A stretch of 64,000 bases of DNA from Aureococcus anophagefferens (taxonomy: Eukaryota > Sar > Pelagophyceae > Pelagomonadales > Pelagomonadaceae): positions 1,613,168-1,677,167 of the forward strand of contig NW_008705564.1 in assembly GCF_000186865.1 (NCBI RefSeq), in the 5' to 3' direction. The translations under genes were made by a program, and so were the position numbers. A model generated the notes under the pieces. It did no database searches. It saw only the letters and a list, made by a program, of their open reading frames with translations, and was not told where the DNA came from. This document shows positions 39,712-49,007 of this stretch, one piece after another (position 1 is the first letter of the stretch; every line of letters starts with the position of its first letter).

Positions 39712-41134
39712 ATGGAAGCGGGCATGGAGGAGATTGGGGTGCCCCTGTCCCTCAGCGACGTCGACGACGACGACGCGGCCTTCTTCGGGCCGACGACGAA
39801 GGACGAGGACCGCGCCTTCTTCGAGGCGCCGGCGACGGCCGACGACGACGAGTTCTTCGACGCGGCCTGCGACGAGGACGACGCCGCGGCGGCCGCGGGC
39901 TGGGAGGACGCCGACGACGACTGGGACGCCGACGACGCGGCGTGGGCGGCCCTCGCGCCGGAGGCTGACGGCGAGCGCACGCCCCCGCCGTCGCCGCGGC
40001 CGCCGTCGCCGCCGCCGGCGCCCGCGCTCTCGCCGTCGCCGCCGCCGCCCGCGTTCCGGCGGTCGCCGCGCCCGAAGAAGCGCGACGCGGCGCCGCGCGA
40101 GAGCCGCGACAGCGTGCGCCTCGCCCTCGCGGAGCGGCGCGTCGCCGACGTCGCGACCCGCTGCGCCGCGGTGCGCGCCGAGGCCGCGCGGTGCGCGGCG
40201 CCCGACGCGTCGTCGGCCGGCCGCAAGGGCGGCGACCCCCTGGCGACCTACGCGGACCTCGAGGCGGCCCTCGGCGACCTGCGGAGCGCGCTGCGCGACG
40301 CGACGGCGTCGACGCGGGCCTTCGCGGAGACCGCGAAGCGGCCGACGAGCCTCAACGAGCTCGAGCGCGACCTCCGCGCGGCCGCGGGCGAGCTCCTCTC
40401 CGGCGACGGCTCCGTCGAGGGCAAGCTCGACGCCCTCGACGCCGCCATCAAGCAGCACCCGGACCACGCGCTGCGCCTCGAGGAGCGCGAGGCCATCTGG
40501 GACGGCGCGTTTCCTTTCCGCGCGTTCTCTCTTTTCGACCTCGCGATTCCTTCGTAGGCCGCGAGCACGCGAAGAACGCCGCGGCGCTCGCAACGATGCG
40601 CAAGCTCCTGCCCCGGGACATCAACTCGTCGACGGCGACGGCCGTGCGCGCGCGCTACGAGCGGTCCATCGGCGAGACCGTCGCGGCGGCGGCGCTCGCG
40701 AAGCGAGCGTGGGCCACCGCGGCGCTCTGGCTCGTCTGGCAGCCCCCGGACCGCCTCAAGCGCGTCCACCCCGCGGACCTCAAGAACCGCACGGGGCCGG
40801 CGTTTCTGGCTTTCTCCGCAAGACCCGATTTAGTTTTTTTGTAGGCTACAACGTCAACGGCCTCGACATCCTCGAGCTCCGCGCGGTCTACGCGGCCGTC
40901 AAGGACGTCGCCTTCGACAACGACCCCCGCGGCGACAAGGCCGCCTGGCGCGCCAACGCGCGGCGCAAGCTCGCGGAGCTCGTCGACAAGGAGCGCAAGG
41001 GCGCGCTGCTGCCGAACGAGGCGCGGCGGCCCGAGTACCGCCACGTCGGCGCCTTCGACCTCGAGCTCCCCGCGCCGCCCATCATCGACGACGACGCGAG
41101 GGCCCGCGCGTCCACGGCCGCGTTAGATGTCTAG
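39712..41134 (+). CDS. Uncharacterised acidic and coiled-coil protein, three exons
   Basis: Exons 39712-40504, 40558-40788 and 40845-41134 give 437 aa in one frame. Both introns are short (53 and 56 bp), start with GC and end TAG, and have pyrimidine-rich 3' ends. Using nearby GT sites would break the frame. The N-terminus is very acidic (DVDDDDAAFFG, DDDEFFDAACDEDD), followed by a Pro-rich linker, then a helical region (ALAERRVADVATRCAAVRAEAAR, LEAALGDLRSALRDA, LNELERDLRAAAGELL), with FDLELPAPPIIDDDARA near the end. The KNRYNVNGLDILEL segment crosses the second junction. No family recognised. Confidence 0.68.
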
Positions 41135-41251
41135 GTTCGTTGTAAAAGGGAGGCGGCGCCGGGGGAGGAAGGGGGGGGAGAGCGCCCGAGTGGGATCGAC
41201 GGGGGCCGGCGGTCGCGCTCGGGAGCGACGCCGGCGGGACACCGCGGCCGC

Positions 41252-41878
41252 CTAGCCGCAGCCGCAGTCGAAGTCGTCCTTCTTCGCCCGCGACTCCGGC
41301 TGCAACTTCACGGCGGCGGATTTCGCGCGCGGGTTCGCGCGCTGCACCGCGAGGACGCGCTGGGCGCTCTCGACGAACACACTTTCGACGAGGTTCTGGT
41401 TCTTGGCCGTGAGCTCCACGAACAGCATGCCGTGGAGGTCCGCGAAGGCCTTGCCCTCGGCGCGCGAGATCTGGCGGGAACCCTCCAAATCCGCCTTGTT
41501 GCCCACGAGCATGAGGACCAGGTTCGGGTTCGACGCGTTCTGCTTCGCCTCGTTGAGCCAGCGGGGCAGGTGGTCGAAGGACTCGCGCCGCGTCACGTCG
41601 TAGACGAGCAGGCAGCAGTCCGTGCCCCGGTAGTACGACCGCGTGATCGACAGGTAGCTCTCCTGGCCCGCGGTGTCCCAGATCTCGAGGTTCGCCTGGT
41701 TGCCGTCGCTGAGCTGGACGGACCGCGAGTCGAACTCGACGCCGATGGTCATGTCGTGGGCCTGCTGGAAGTGCTGCTCCGTGAACATGAGCATGATGGA
41801 CGACTTCCCGACCTCCGTGTCGCCGATGATGATGTACTTGAAGAGGTGCGGCGCGCTCGCCGGGGCGCGCGTCCCCAT
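41252..41878 (-). CDS. Rab-family small GTPase, Rab2-like
   Basis: 208 aa from MGTRAPASAPHLFKYIIIGD. G1 GDTEVGKSS (19-27), G2 MTIGVEF, G3 WDTAGQE, G4 NKAD and G5 ELTAK are all present. The RabF-like segment IGVEF and the Rab2-type stretch FKYIIIGDTEVGKSSIMLMF support Rab2 assignment. The protein ends CGCG, giving a C-x-C prenylation signal one residue from the end. Rab2 works in ER-Golgi and autophagic trafficking. An in-frame ATG at 42004 exists, but the sequence before 41878 is not Rab-like. Confidence 0.93.
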   Translation of the reverse strand: MGTRAPASAPHLFKYIIIGDTEVGKSSIMLMFTEQHFQQAHDMTIGVEFDSRSVQLSDGNQANLEIWDTAGQESYLSITRSYYRGTDCCLLVYDVTRRESFDHLPRWLNEAKQNASNPNLVLMLVGNKADLEGSRQISRAEGKAFADLHGMLFVELTAKNQNLVESVFVESAQRVLAVQRANPRAKSAAVKLQPESRAKKDDFDCGCG

Positions 41879-42079
41879 GACGGCCGACGAGGCCCGGCGC
41901 GCCCGGGGCGGCGGCGGCGCGGCGCGGCTCCCTGTGGCAAACCGCGCGTCGGTCCACCACACGCGATCACCCTGTGAGTGGTATTTTTGGCCGCCGCTCG
42001 CCAACTTCGGCCGTGGAGGATATGGTTGCAGTTTGACGTGTTTTTGCGATGGGCGCCGAGGCCTGCGCCGGTATGGTTT

Positions 42080-42349
42080 TCATTCACGGCCCATACACGC
42101 CTTGACCCTTTGTCGGGAACTCTCAGAAGCCTCGACACGAGCGCCTTCTCGCTGCGGGACCGGTCTCTTGATGTTCTGAGTGGTAAGCTTGCCAGTGGGC
42201 ATTTCCGCGCTGGCTCGTTCGCCGCCGGCCTTGGAGGACATGGCCTCGTCGTGGTTCTTGTTGAGGCGGTAGTTGAGGCTGCTGCTCGCCGCGAGCGCGC
42301 TGCCCTGGAAGTTCCGGTCGTAGTCGGCTAACACCCGCTCATCCACCAT
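42080..42349 (-). CDS. Small hypothetical protein
   Basis: 89 aa starting MVDERVLADYDRNFQGS. Residue composition is balanced (DRN, SLNYRLNKNHDEAMSSK, KLTTQNIKRPVPQ), unlike the Arg/Ala-rich shadows, which supports coding. No domain recognised. It lies head to head with the plus-strand frame at 42374, only 24 bp away. Confidence 0.5.
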   Translation of the reverse strand: MVDERVLADYDRNFQGSALAASSSLNYRLNKNHDEAMSSKAGGERASAEMPTGKLTTQNIKRPVPQREGARVEASESSRQRVKACMGRE

Positions 42350-42373
42350 CGCGTTGCAAGAAGGCCAAGGCCA

Positions 42374-42643
42374 ATGGCCGCGCCGCCGCGCCGGATCGGG
42401 CTAAACCCCTTCCTGACGCTGTGGATCTGCGTGGGCGGCGTCGCGTGCACCGCGAGTGCGCTCGCGTGCGCGACGCTTTTGCGCCAGGTCGCGGGCCGCG
42501 TCCGCGAGGCCGCCATCGAGAAGCACCTCGGCAAGCCCAACTACGTCGCGAGCGCGGCTCCAGCTCGGCACGGCCGTCTTCGCGGCGCTGGCGGAGCGTG
42601 TGCCGCGGTTGTGGAGCCTCGCCAGACGTCCGCAGCCGGCTGA
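42374..42643 (+). CDS. Possible small single-pass membrane protein
   Basis: 89 codons. Residues 9-36 (GLNPFLTLWICVGGVACTASALACATL) form one hydrophobic helix followed by RQVAGRVREAAIEKHLGKPNYV. After this the frame becomes low complexity and another frame (LQLGTAVFAALAERVPRLW) looks better, so an unseen splice or frameshift near 42560 is possible. No family recognised. Confidence 0.4.
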   Translation: MAAPPRRIGLNPFLTLWICVGGVACTASALACATLLRQVAGRVREAAIEKHLGKPNYVASAAPARHGRLRGAGGACAAVVEPRQTSAAG

Positions 42644-42777
42644 ACGCGCCCGTGCGCGCGCGCCGCGCGGTCCTCGAGGCCAACCTTGAACACATCTTTC
42701 CTCGACGGTGCTCGGCGGCCTCAGCTGGCGGCCCGAGGTTGCAGGCGAAGCTTGTTGTGGCACGCGCTCTCGGCACG

Positions 42778-45700
42778 ATGCGGTGGTTGTACGTCGCCCT
42801 CGCGGCGGCGGCCGCGGCGTACGTGCCTCGGCACGCGACCTTCAAACAACCAACGCTCCGGCGCGCGTCGCCGCGCCTGACCCCCGTCGCCGTGCTCGCC
42901 GCCGAGCCGCAGGCGCAGACGCTCCTCCCGTCGCACCCCGAGTTCGTGCGCGGGCGGCTCCCCAACGGCCTCGAGTACGTGATCCTGCCGAACGCGTCGC
43001 CCGCGGGCCGCTTCGAGGCGCACCTCGAGGTCTTCGCGGGCTCGGCGGACGAGAACGACGACCAGCAGGGCATGGCGCACCTGGTCGAGCACGTCGCGTA
43101 CATGGGCTCTAGGAAGCGCGAGCGCCTCTTCGGCACGGGGTCGCAGACCAACGCCTACACGGACTTCCACCACACGGTCTTCTACGCGTGCTGCCCGCGC
43201 GAGGCGCCCGGCGGCGGCGACGGCGGCCTCGGCGGGCTGCTCGGGAACCGCGGCGGCGCGTCGATGCTGCCGCGCGCGCTCGACGCGCTGTGCGAGGTGC
43301 TCCAGGCCCAGTTCGCGCCGGCGCGCGTCGAGAAGGAGCGGGCCGCCGTGCTCAGCGAGATGTCCATGGTCAACACGATCGAGTACCGGGTCGAGTGCGG
43401 GGCAGGACAAGAGAGCGAAATTCCCAACTTCAAAGGCTCCTTTCTCGGCCGTTTTCCACTCGTTTCGGCTGATTTTTGGACGAGCGATCATCTCTCGGAA
43501 CGCTCTCGAAGCGTGGATGCTTTTTCCGGAACGCGCGCGCGCGCGGAACACTCACGTTGGAGCGACGTTGAATCACTCTTGTGCTGCCCAGGTCGAGTGC
43601 CAGATCCTGCGGACGCTGCACGCGGAGAACTCGCTCGCGCGGCGCTTCCCCATCGGCCTCGAGGACCAGATCAAGGCCTGGACGACGGAGGACGTCATGG
43701 CCTACCACCGCGAGCACTACCGGCCCGACAACTGCCTCCTCTACGTCGTCGGCGACGTGCGACCGCCGGAGGTCGAGGCCGCGATCGCCAAGGCGTTCGC
43801 GGGCGTGCCCAAGCCCCGGGACGCGCGGGCGACGCCCCGGTCCTTGAAGGCCCAGTCGCGCCACTTCCCGCCCATCGTCCACACGTGGTCCGGCGGGCGC
43901 CTCGACGGCAAGGCCGACGTCGTGATTAGAGGGGAGGGCGAGGACCGGCTCTTGGAGCTCGACGAGGCCAAGTATTTACTACCATTGGACGTGCCGCCGA
44001 CGCCCCACCCGGACACGCAGGAGCCCGTGCGGGCCCACGTCTTCCAGCACGAGCTGCTCCAGCAGTTCAGCTTCCACCTCTTCGCCAAAAGGCCCGTCGA
44101 GGCGATCACGACGTTGGAAGCGCACCGGCTCATGACCGCGCGGCGCATCGTGCTCAGCGCGCTGCAGGTGCGCCTCAACGTCATGGCGCGGACGGAGCCT
44201 TTGTTCTCCTTCGTCGAGTTCCAGTACCTCGACAGCGCGCGCGAGGCGTGCGCCGTGTGCTCGCTCGACATGAACGGCGACGCCGCGCGGTGGGAGGACG
44301 CGGTCGCGGCCGCGGTGCGCGAGACGAAGCGCATGGGCCAGTACGGCCTGACTCAGGGCGAGCTGGAAAGATTCGGCGCGTCGCTGGTGACGGACTCGGA
44401 GCAGCTCGCGGCCATGGGCGACCAGCTCGCGCACGGCGACCAGCTCACGCACTTGATGGAGACGGTGTCGTGCGCGCACACGTTCATGGACCCCGCGGCG
44501 GCCCACGAGGCGACGTTGATCGCCGTGGAGTCCCTCACTTTAGAAGAGGTGAACGCGGAGGCGCAGCTCCTCATGCCCCACGTCGTCGACTTTGGGGACG
44601 CGGCCGCGCCGTCGCCGTCGGCGATGATCGCGTGCGCGCCGGCGACGCTGAGCGACGGCACGCCCGTGGTCATCGACACGGACCGCCTCCTCGCCGTCGC
44701 CGCGAAAGCAGCCGCCGAGGAGCTCGAGCCCGAGCCGGAGCTCGAGATCCCCGCGGAGCTCATGGGCCGCGGCGACGTCGCGGACCTGCTGCCCGACCCG
44801 TTGGTCCCCGTCGACTTCGGGGACCTCGACCCCTACGACGCCGAGGCGGCGAAGAACCTGGGCGTGCGCGTCTCCAAGCTCGCCAACGGCGCGCGGGTCA
44901 TGGTCAAGGCGCTGCCCCACGAGGCGCAGCGCGGCGCGTTGCGGCTGACGTGCGCCGGCGGCCGCGCGGGCGAGGCCAAGCTCGGGTCCGCGGCGCTCGG
45001 CGCGCGCGCGGTCCAGGAGGGCGGCGCCTTCGAGCCCTGGAGCCGCGAGCAGGTCGAGCTCTTCTGCGTCGACCGCTTAATCATGGTCGAGGTCACCTGC
45101 GGCGAGGACTACATCACCATCGACTTTGGGTTCCCCACGCCCCCCCCCAAGACGGGCGGCTGCGACGGCGTCGAGGCCGCGCTCCAGCTCGTCCACAAGA
45201 TCCTCATGCCCGGCGCCTTCAAGTGGGAGCCCGACGCCCTCCAGCGGGCGCGCCTCGGGCTCCAGCAGCAGACGGAGACGCACCTGTATTCCATGGAGGG
45301 CGCCGCGCAGGAGGCGCTGCTCGCGCAATTGTTGGGCGACGACGCGCGGTTCCTGTCGCTGCCCAACGACGCCGCCGACGCGCTGAGTTTGGAGGACGTG
45401 CGGTCCTGCGTCATGGCCCAGCTCGACCCGGCGAACGTCGAGATCAGCGTCGTCGGCGACGTCGACGCGGAGCGGACCGAGGCGCTCGCGCACGAGTACG
45501 TCGGCTCCGTGCCGTCCAAGAACCCGAACCCCGCCACCGACGCGCCCCCGGGCGCGACGGCGACGACGCTCCCGCCGAACCCCGACGCGCCCCTGCGGGT
45601 CCACGTCTCCGATAGCGACCCGCGCGCGGTCGCGTACATCGCGGGCGCGGCGCCGAACCGCCTCGGCGTTTTAGCGGACGGCCGGTCGCTCGTGGAGGCG

Positions 45701-46333
45701 CTCCTGGGCACGGCGGACACGTCCAAGGCGCCGGAGCGCTGGCGCCACCCGCTCTTCCCCGCCGTGGCCCTGTCGCTGCTCCAGGAGGTGGCGAACCGGC
45801 GCCTCTTCTCCGTCGTCCGCGAGCGGAAGCAGCTCACGTACGACGCGAACTTCCACTTCAGCGACCACGAGCGCCTCAACGGCGGCTGGTACCTCGTGTC
45901 CGTGACGGCGTCGCCGGCGAACGCCGAGCGGGCCCTCGAGGCCTGCCGCGAGACGCTCCAGGGCCTCGACGGGCCCCAGCCGGCGACGCCGGACAACCTC
46001 GAGGCCGCGCGCCGCGTCGTCATCAACCGCCACGTCGCGGAGCTCAACTCGAACAAGTACTGGTGCGAGCAGCTCACGGGCTGCGCCATGGACGCCGTGC
46101 CCAACAAGAAGCTCGCGGGCATCCGCGACTACGTCGCGCTCGCGGAGGCCGTCACCGTCAAGGACCTCCAGGTCGTCATGAAGCTCGTCAACACGGCCGA
46201 CGACCAGATCCACACCTGCATCGGCACCTCCGGGACCTCCGACGGCGCCGCGCCGGCGGACGACGACGGGCCGCCGCCGGCGTCGGACGAGCACGGCACG
46301 GCCCACGTCATGGGCCCCGGCCGCCGCCGCTAG
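42778..46333 (+). CDS. M16 family zinc metalloprotease (pitrilysin/stromal processing peptidase-like)
   Basis: Exons 42778-43389 and 43592-46333 (1117 aa) joined across introner A8. The inverted zinc motif HLVEH is at 101-105 (GMAHLVEHVAYMGS). Further M16 features are NGLEYVILPN, AVLSEMSMVNTIEYR, LEDQIKAWTTEDVMAYHREHYRP (second domain), and an inactive C-terminal half with SKLANGARVMVKALP, LQLVHKILMPGAF and RERKQLTYDANFHFSDH. The N-terminus MRWLYVALAAAAAAYVP is signal-like, and the length fits plastid processing peptidases that remove transit peptides. A plastid stroma role is inference. Splicing rebuilds IEYRVECQILRTL. Confidence 0.9.
43390..43599 (+). mobile_element. Introner A8 (family A) in the M16 protease gene
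   Basis: A 194-bp element (43398-43591) between identical repeats GTCGAGTG at 43390-43397 and 43592-43599. The 202-bp intron starts GT and ends CTGCCCAG. Sense orientation. It carries one extra CG in the CGCGCG run compared with the 192-bp copies. Confidence 0.95.
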
Positions 46334-46503
46334 GCGCGCGGGCACTCGTCCTCCGCCCTCCCGGAACCGCCCCCCCCCACCCCCCCGCCTCCCATCGATA
46401 ACTCCTCCACCACGAAGCTGGCGTCTCAAATCTCGCGCGGGCTCGCTTACTTGTCTCGCGGGGGGGCGGGTCGCGCCCGGGCCGGCGCGCTTCCGCTTCC
46501 GCG

Positions 46504-46881
46504 CTCACGGGACGCACGCGTCCTCGATGGCGTGCTCCGGGATGCCGTTGGCGCGCGCGAGCGCCTTGAGCCGGTTTTCTTGTCAGCGGCCTGCCGCTCG
46601 GCCTTCTGCTGCAACATGCGCGCCATCGCCGCCGCCTTACCGGTGAGGCGAACGGCGCCGAGAGGCGAGCTGGGGCGCGACTCGAGCCCCGTGGACTCGA
46701 GCTCTTCGATGGTGGCCACTGTCGCCTCCTCGTCGGAGCTCTCGTCGCCGTCCGCCGTGTCGAGGATCTGGGGGCGGACTGCGTAGCGGCGGACCGCGGC
46801 GCGGTCTGCGACCTGCCGGAACCGAGGGCTACGCATGTCCGCGAAGCGAGTCATGGCGGCGCGCGACAGCTTTGCAATCAC
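46504..46881 (-). CDS. Small uncharacterised protein with a 1-bp frameshift
   Basis: Reads MTRFADMRSPRFRQVADRAAV..ILDTADGDESSDEEATVATIEELESTG..RLTGKAAAMARMLQQKAERQAADKK, then degenerates. In the next frame the sequence continues NRLKALARANGIPEHAIEDACVP* to a stop at 46504. One missing A in the AAAA run at about 46576-46580 explains it. The C-terminus looks like a short helical domain. The start may be 46881 or 46854. Confidence 0.55.
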
Positions 46882-47050
46882 GACGGTTCGCCGGTCGCCG
46901 ATTCTTTGCCGCAGTGGCTCCGACTACGCGAGGAGCCAAATCCACCACCAAACCTCCTGCATTAAAACGACGCCGCCAGCTCGGCGACCCAGGTCGCTCG
47001 CCGCCCGCGGTAGGTCCACGCGTCCGTGCGCCGCGAGAGCACGTCGACGA

Positions 47051-47506
47051 GCGCTGGCGAGGAGGCGTGTTCAAGTTGTCCCCGGGCTACTCGCGCTCTT
47101 AGCTCCGTTTGGGTCCCTCGGGGCACCGGGTGGGGGGCTTCGGGGGGGCTCCGGACAGCGCGGCGGCGGCGGCGCGTGGCTTTCGCGCCGCGGCGGGCCG
47201 CGGGGAGAAGCGCGCCTTGTCGGCGCTTCTCTTTTTGGCGAGGTACGAGGGGCGCGCCGCCTAGTTCTCGCGGTGCTCGCAGAGCCACATCTTCTGGCCG
47301 TGCGCGTCGAACTTCTCGGCGCCCGCGAATTTCTTCACGCGGCACTTCGAGGCCTTCTTGCACTTGCCGTGCGAGATCTTGTAGGCGCAGGCCTTCTTGA
47401 ACCGGCACGCGCCCTTCTTGTAGACGCAATTCCGCTTTTTGCGGCACCGCGATTCCTTGGTGAGGACCTCGCAGTCCGCGAGGCACTCGTGCGAGCCGCC
47501 GATCCA
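47051..47506 (-). repeat. Segmental duplication, inverted partner at 10700-11154
   Basis: The 456-bp copy that belongs to the intact LRR gene: last 246 coding bases plus 3' flank to CCAGCGC. Because this copy sits in a complete gene, it is probably the donor. Between 46882 and 47051 no gene is apparent. Confidence 0.9.
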
Positions 47507-48502
47507 CACGCACTTGCGCTTGCGGTTGCACCGCTTCTTCTTCGTGTGCTTGGAGCAGCCTCGCTCCGCGACCTCCGTGAAGGAACCGTCGCCTTCTCCG
47601 AATTCGCCTGCGTCTAGCGAGAGATTCGTCGGGGCGGTCGTGGGACTCGCGGAGGGCTTGGCGGTGGGCGCGTCGGAGGGCTTGGCCGTGGGCGCGTCGG
47701 ACGGCTTGGCCGTGGGCGCGTCGGAGGGCTTGGCCGTGGGCGCGTCGGACGGCTTGGCCGTGGGCGCGTCGGACGGCTTGGCCGTCGGCGCGTCGGAGGG
47801 CTTGGCCGTGGGCGCGTCGGACGGCTTGGCCGTCGGCGCGTCGGAGGGCTTGGCCGACGGCACGTCGGACGGCTTGGCCGTGGGCGCGTCGGAGGGCGTG
47901 GCCGTCGGAGCGTCGGAGGGCGTGGCCGAGGGAGCGTCGGAGGGCGTGGCCGTGGGCGCGTCGGAGGGCGTGGCCGACGGCGCGTCGGAGGGCGTGGCCG
48001 TGGGCGCGTCGGAGGGCGTGGCCGTGGGCGCGTCGGAGGGCGTGGCCGTGGGCGCGTCGGAGGGCGTGGCCGACGGCGCAACCGTCGGGCACGCCGCGCC
48101 GTTCCCGAGATCGCAGCAGCCCGTCGTGCCGCACGGCGCGACGAGGTCGGGATTGCCGGACCAGACGGCGTAGCAATAGTCCACGCCGCAGAGGGCGAGC
48201 GGGACCGTGCCGTTGATCTCGTTCTCGTAGAGGAACCTGCGACGTCGAGGGGCGGTCGCGCGGCGCGCCGGGCGTCGGGGACGCGGGGGGAACTCGCAGG
48301 TACCACAGCGTCGTGAGCTGGCCGATCTCGGTCGGGATCGGGCCGGTGATCTTGTTATTTTCCAGTAACCTGCGACGCCGAGGGTCGGTCGCGCGCCGCG
48401 ACGGGCGTCGGGGACGCGGGGGGAACTCGCAGTTGCGTCAGCCCCGTGAGCTGGCCGATCTCGGTCGGGAGCGGGCCCTCGATCTTGTTGTTGTCGAGAT
48501 AC
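47261..48502 (-). CDS. Secreted LRR protein with PSDAPTA repeats and Cys/Lys-rich C-terminus, 5' end unresolved
   Basis: Recognisable exons are 48502-48431, 48369-48298 and 48236-47261, separated by 61-bp introns. Each 72-bp exon encodes one 24-residue plant-type LRR (LLENNKITGPIPTEIGQLTTL). The last exon continues with FLYENEINGTVPLALCGVDYC, a Cys-rich cap, about 17 octapeptides of the type PSDAPTAT/PSDAPTAK (plus-strand 47640-48075), and a basic Cys-rich domain (CSKHTKKKRCNRKRKC.., KNCVYKKGAC-like) ending CEHREN. Both visible introns use GC at the 5' site. The upstream exons are lost in or beyond an A/T-bounded insertion at 48551. A cell-surface adhesion or wall role is inferred from the architecture. 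Confidence 0.78.
   Translation of the reverse strand, partial: VSRQQQDRGPAPDRDRPAHGADATASSPRVPDARRGARPTLGVAGYWKITRSPARSRPRSASSRRCGTCEFPPRPRRPARRATAPRRRRFLYENEINGTVPLALCGVDYCYAVWSGNPDLVAPCGTTGCCDLGNGAACPTVAPSATPSDAPTATPSDAPTATPSDAPTATPSDAPSATPSDAPTATPSDAPSATPSDAPTATPSDAPTAKPSDVPSAKPSDAPTAKPSDAPTAKPSDAPTAKPSDAPTAKPSDAPTAKPSDAPTAKPSDAPTAKPSDAPTAKPSASPTTAPTNLSLDAGEFGEGDGSFTEVAERGCSKHTKKKRCNRKRKCVWIGGSHECLADCEVLTKESRCRKKRNCVYKKGACRFKKACAYKISHGKCKKASKCRVKKFAGAEKFDAHGQKMWLCEHREN
47640..48075 (-). repeat. Coding 24-bp tandem repeat
   Basis: About 17 units of 24 bp, plus strand GTGGGCGCGTCGGAGGGC..., encoding eight-residue PSDAPTAx units. Two unit classes (GTGGCC encoding AT and TTGGCC encoding AK) form separate blocks, indicating two local expansion events. 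Confidence 0.93.
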
Positions 48503-48550
48503 CTGCGACGCCGAGGGGCGGTCGTGCGCCGCGCCGGGCGTCGGGGACGC
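48237..48550 (-). repeat. Tandem exon-intron units of the LRR array (133 bp)
   Basis: Units consist of a 72-bp LRR exon and a 61-bp intron: introns 48237-48297, 48370-48430 and a third beginning at 48503 that is cut off after about 48 bp. Introns are nearly identical to each other (start GCGAGTTCCCCCC, end GTCGCAG), so exon and intron were duplicated together. Confidence 0.85.
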
Positions 48551-48868
48551 ATATATTATTATTATTATTTGGGATTTAGCGTCGGAGAAGCCGCATGCAC
48601 AAGAGCACACGCGGCCGATAGGTCTCGGACGGAAGAAGTTGAAGTCGGTGGGGGGGCTGCCCCCCAGCAGGGGCCGAAGGCCCACGGGGGGAGGATCAGC
48701 CTCCCCGGCGCCACAATTGGCGAAGCCCCGAAGGGCGGGAAAATTATACCCCTTGCTTTTTTGGGGGGCTCTACAGCGAGTGGGGCGTCGCCTACCGCGT
48801 GCGCCGACGGCCGCCCACGGGCCGCCGTCAAAGTCCCACGTTAAAGCACCCATAATAATAATAATACC
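48551..48868. mobile_element. Insertion bounded by TAT/ATA runs, possible MITE-like element
   Basis: About 318 bp beginning ATATATTATTATTATTATTTGGG and ending CCCATAATAATAATAATA, an imperfect terminal inverted repeat extending to TGGG(A)TTTAGCG versus TGGGTGCTTTAACG. The interior has GC palindromes (GGGGGGCTGCCCCCC; GGGGCCGAAGGCCC). It interrupts the third LRR intron where its GC end should be. No target duplication was identified. No ORF of significance. Confidence 0.5.
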
Positions 48869-49007
48869 GGTCCCGCGGCGCGGTCGAGGACCGCGAGCGG
48901 CCCGTTGGGATGCCGTTGGCGCGCGCTAGTCACCAGACGTGAGCTTAGTGTGGCGCCCGCGGCCGCTTCGGGGAAGCGGGGGGCGCCCTCGGGGGCCGGC
49001 GGCCCGC

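Noticed and set aside
47640..48075. Regular 24-bp array as a possible CRISPR
   Set aside because: Contiguous repeats without spacers, in frame within a gene and encoding PSDAPTA units.
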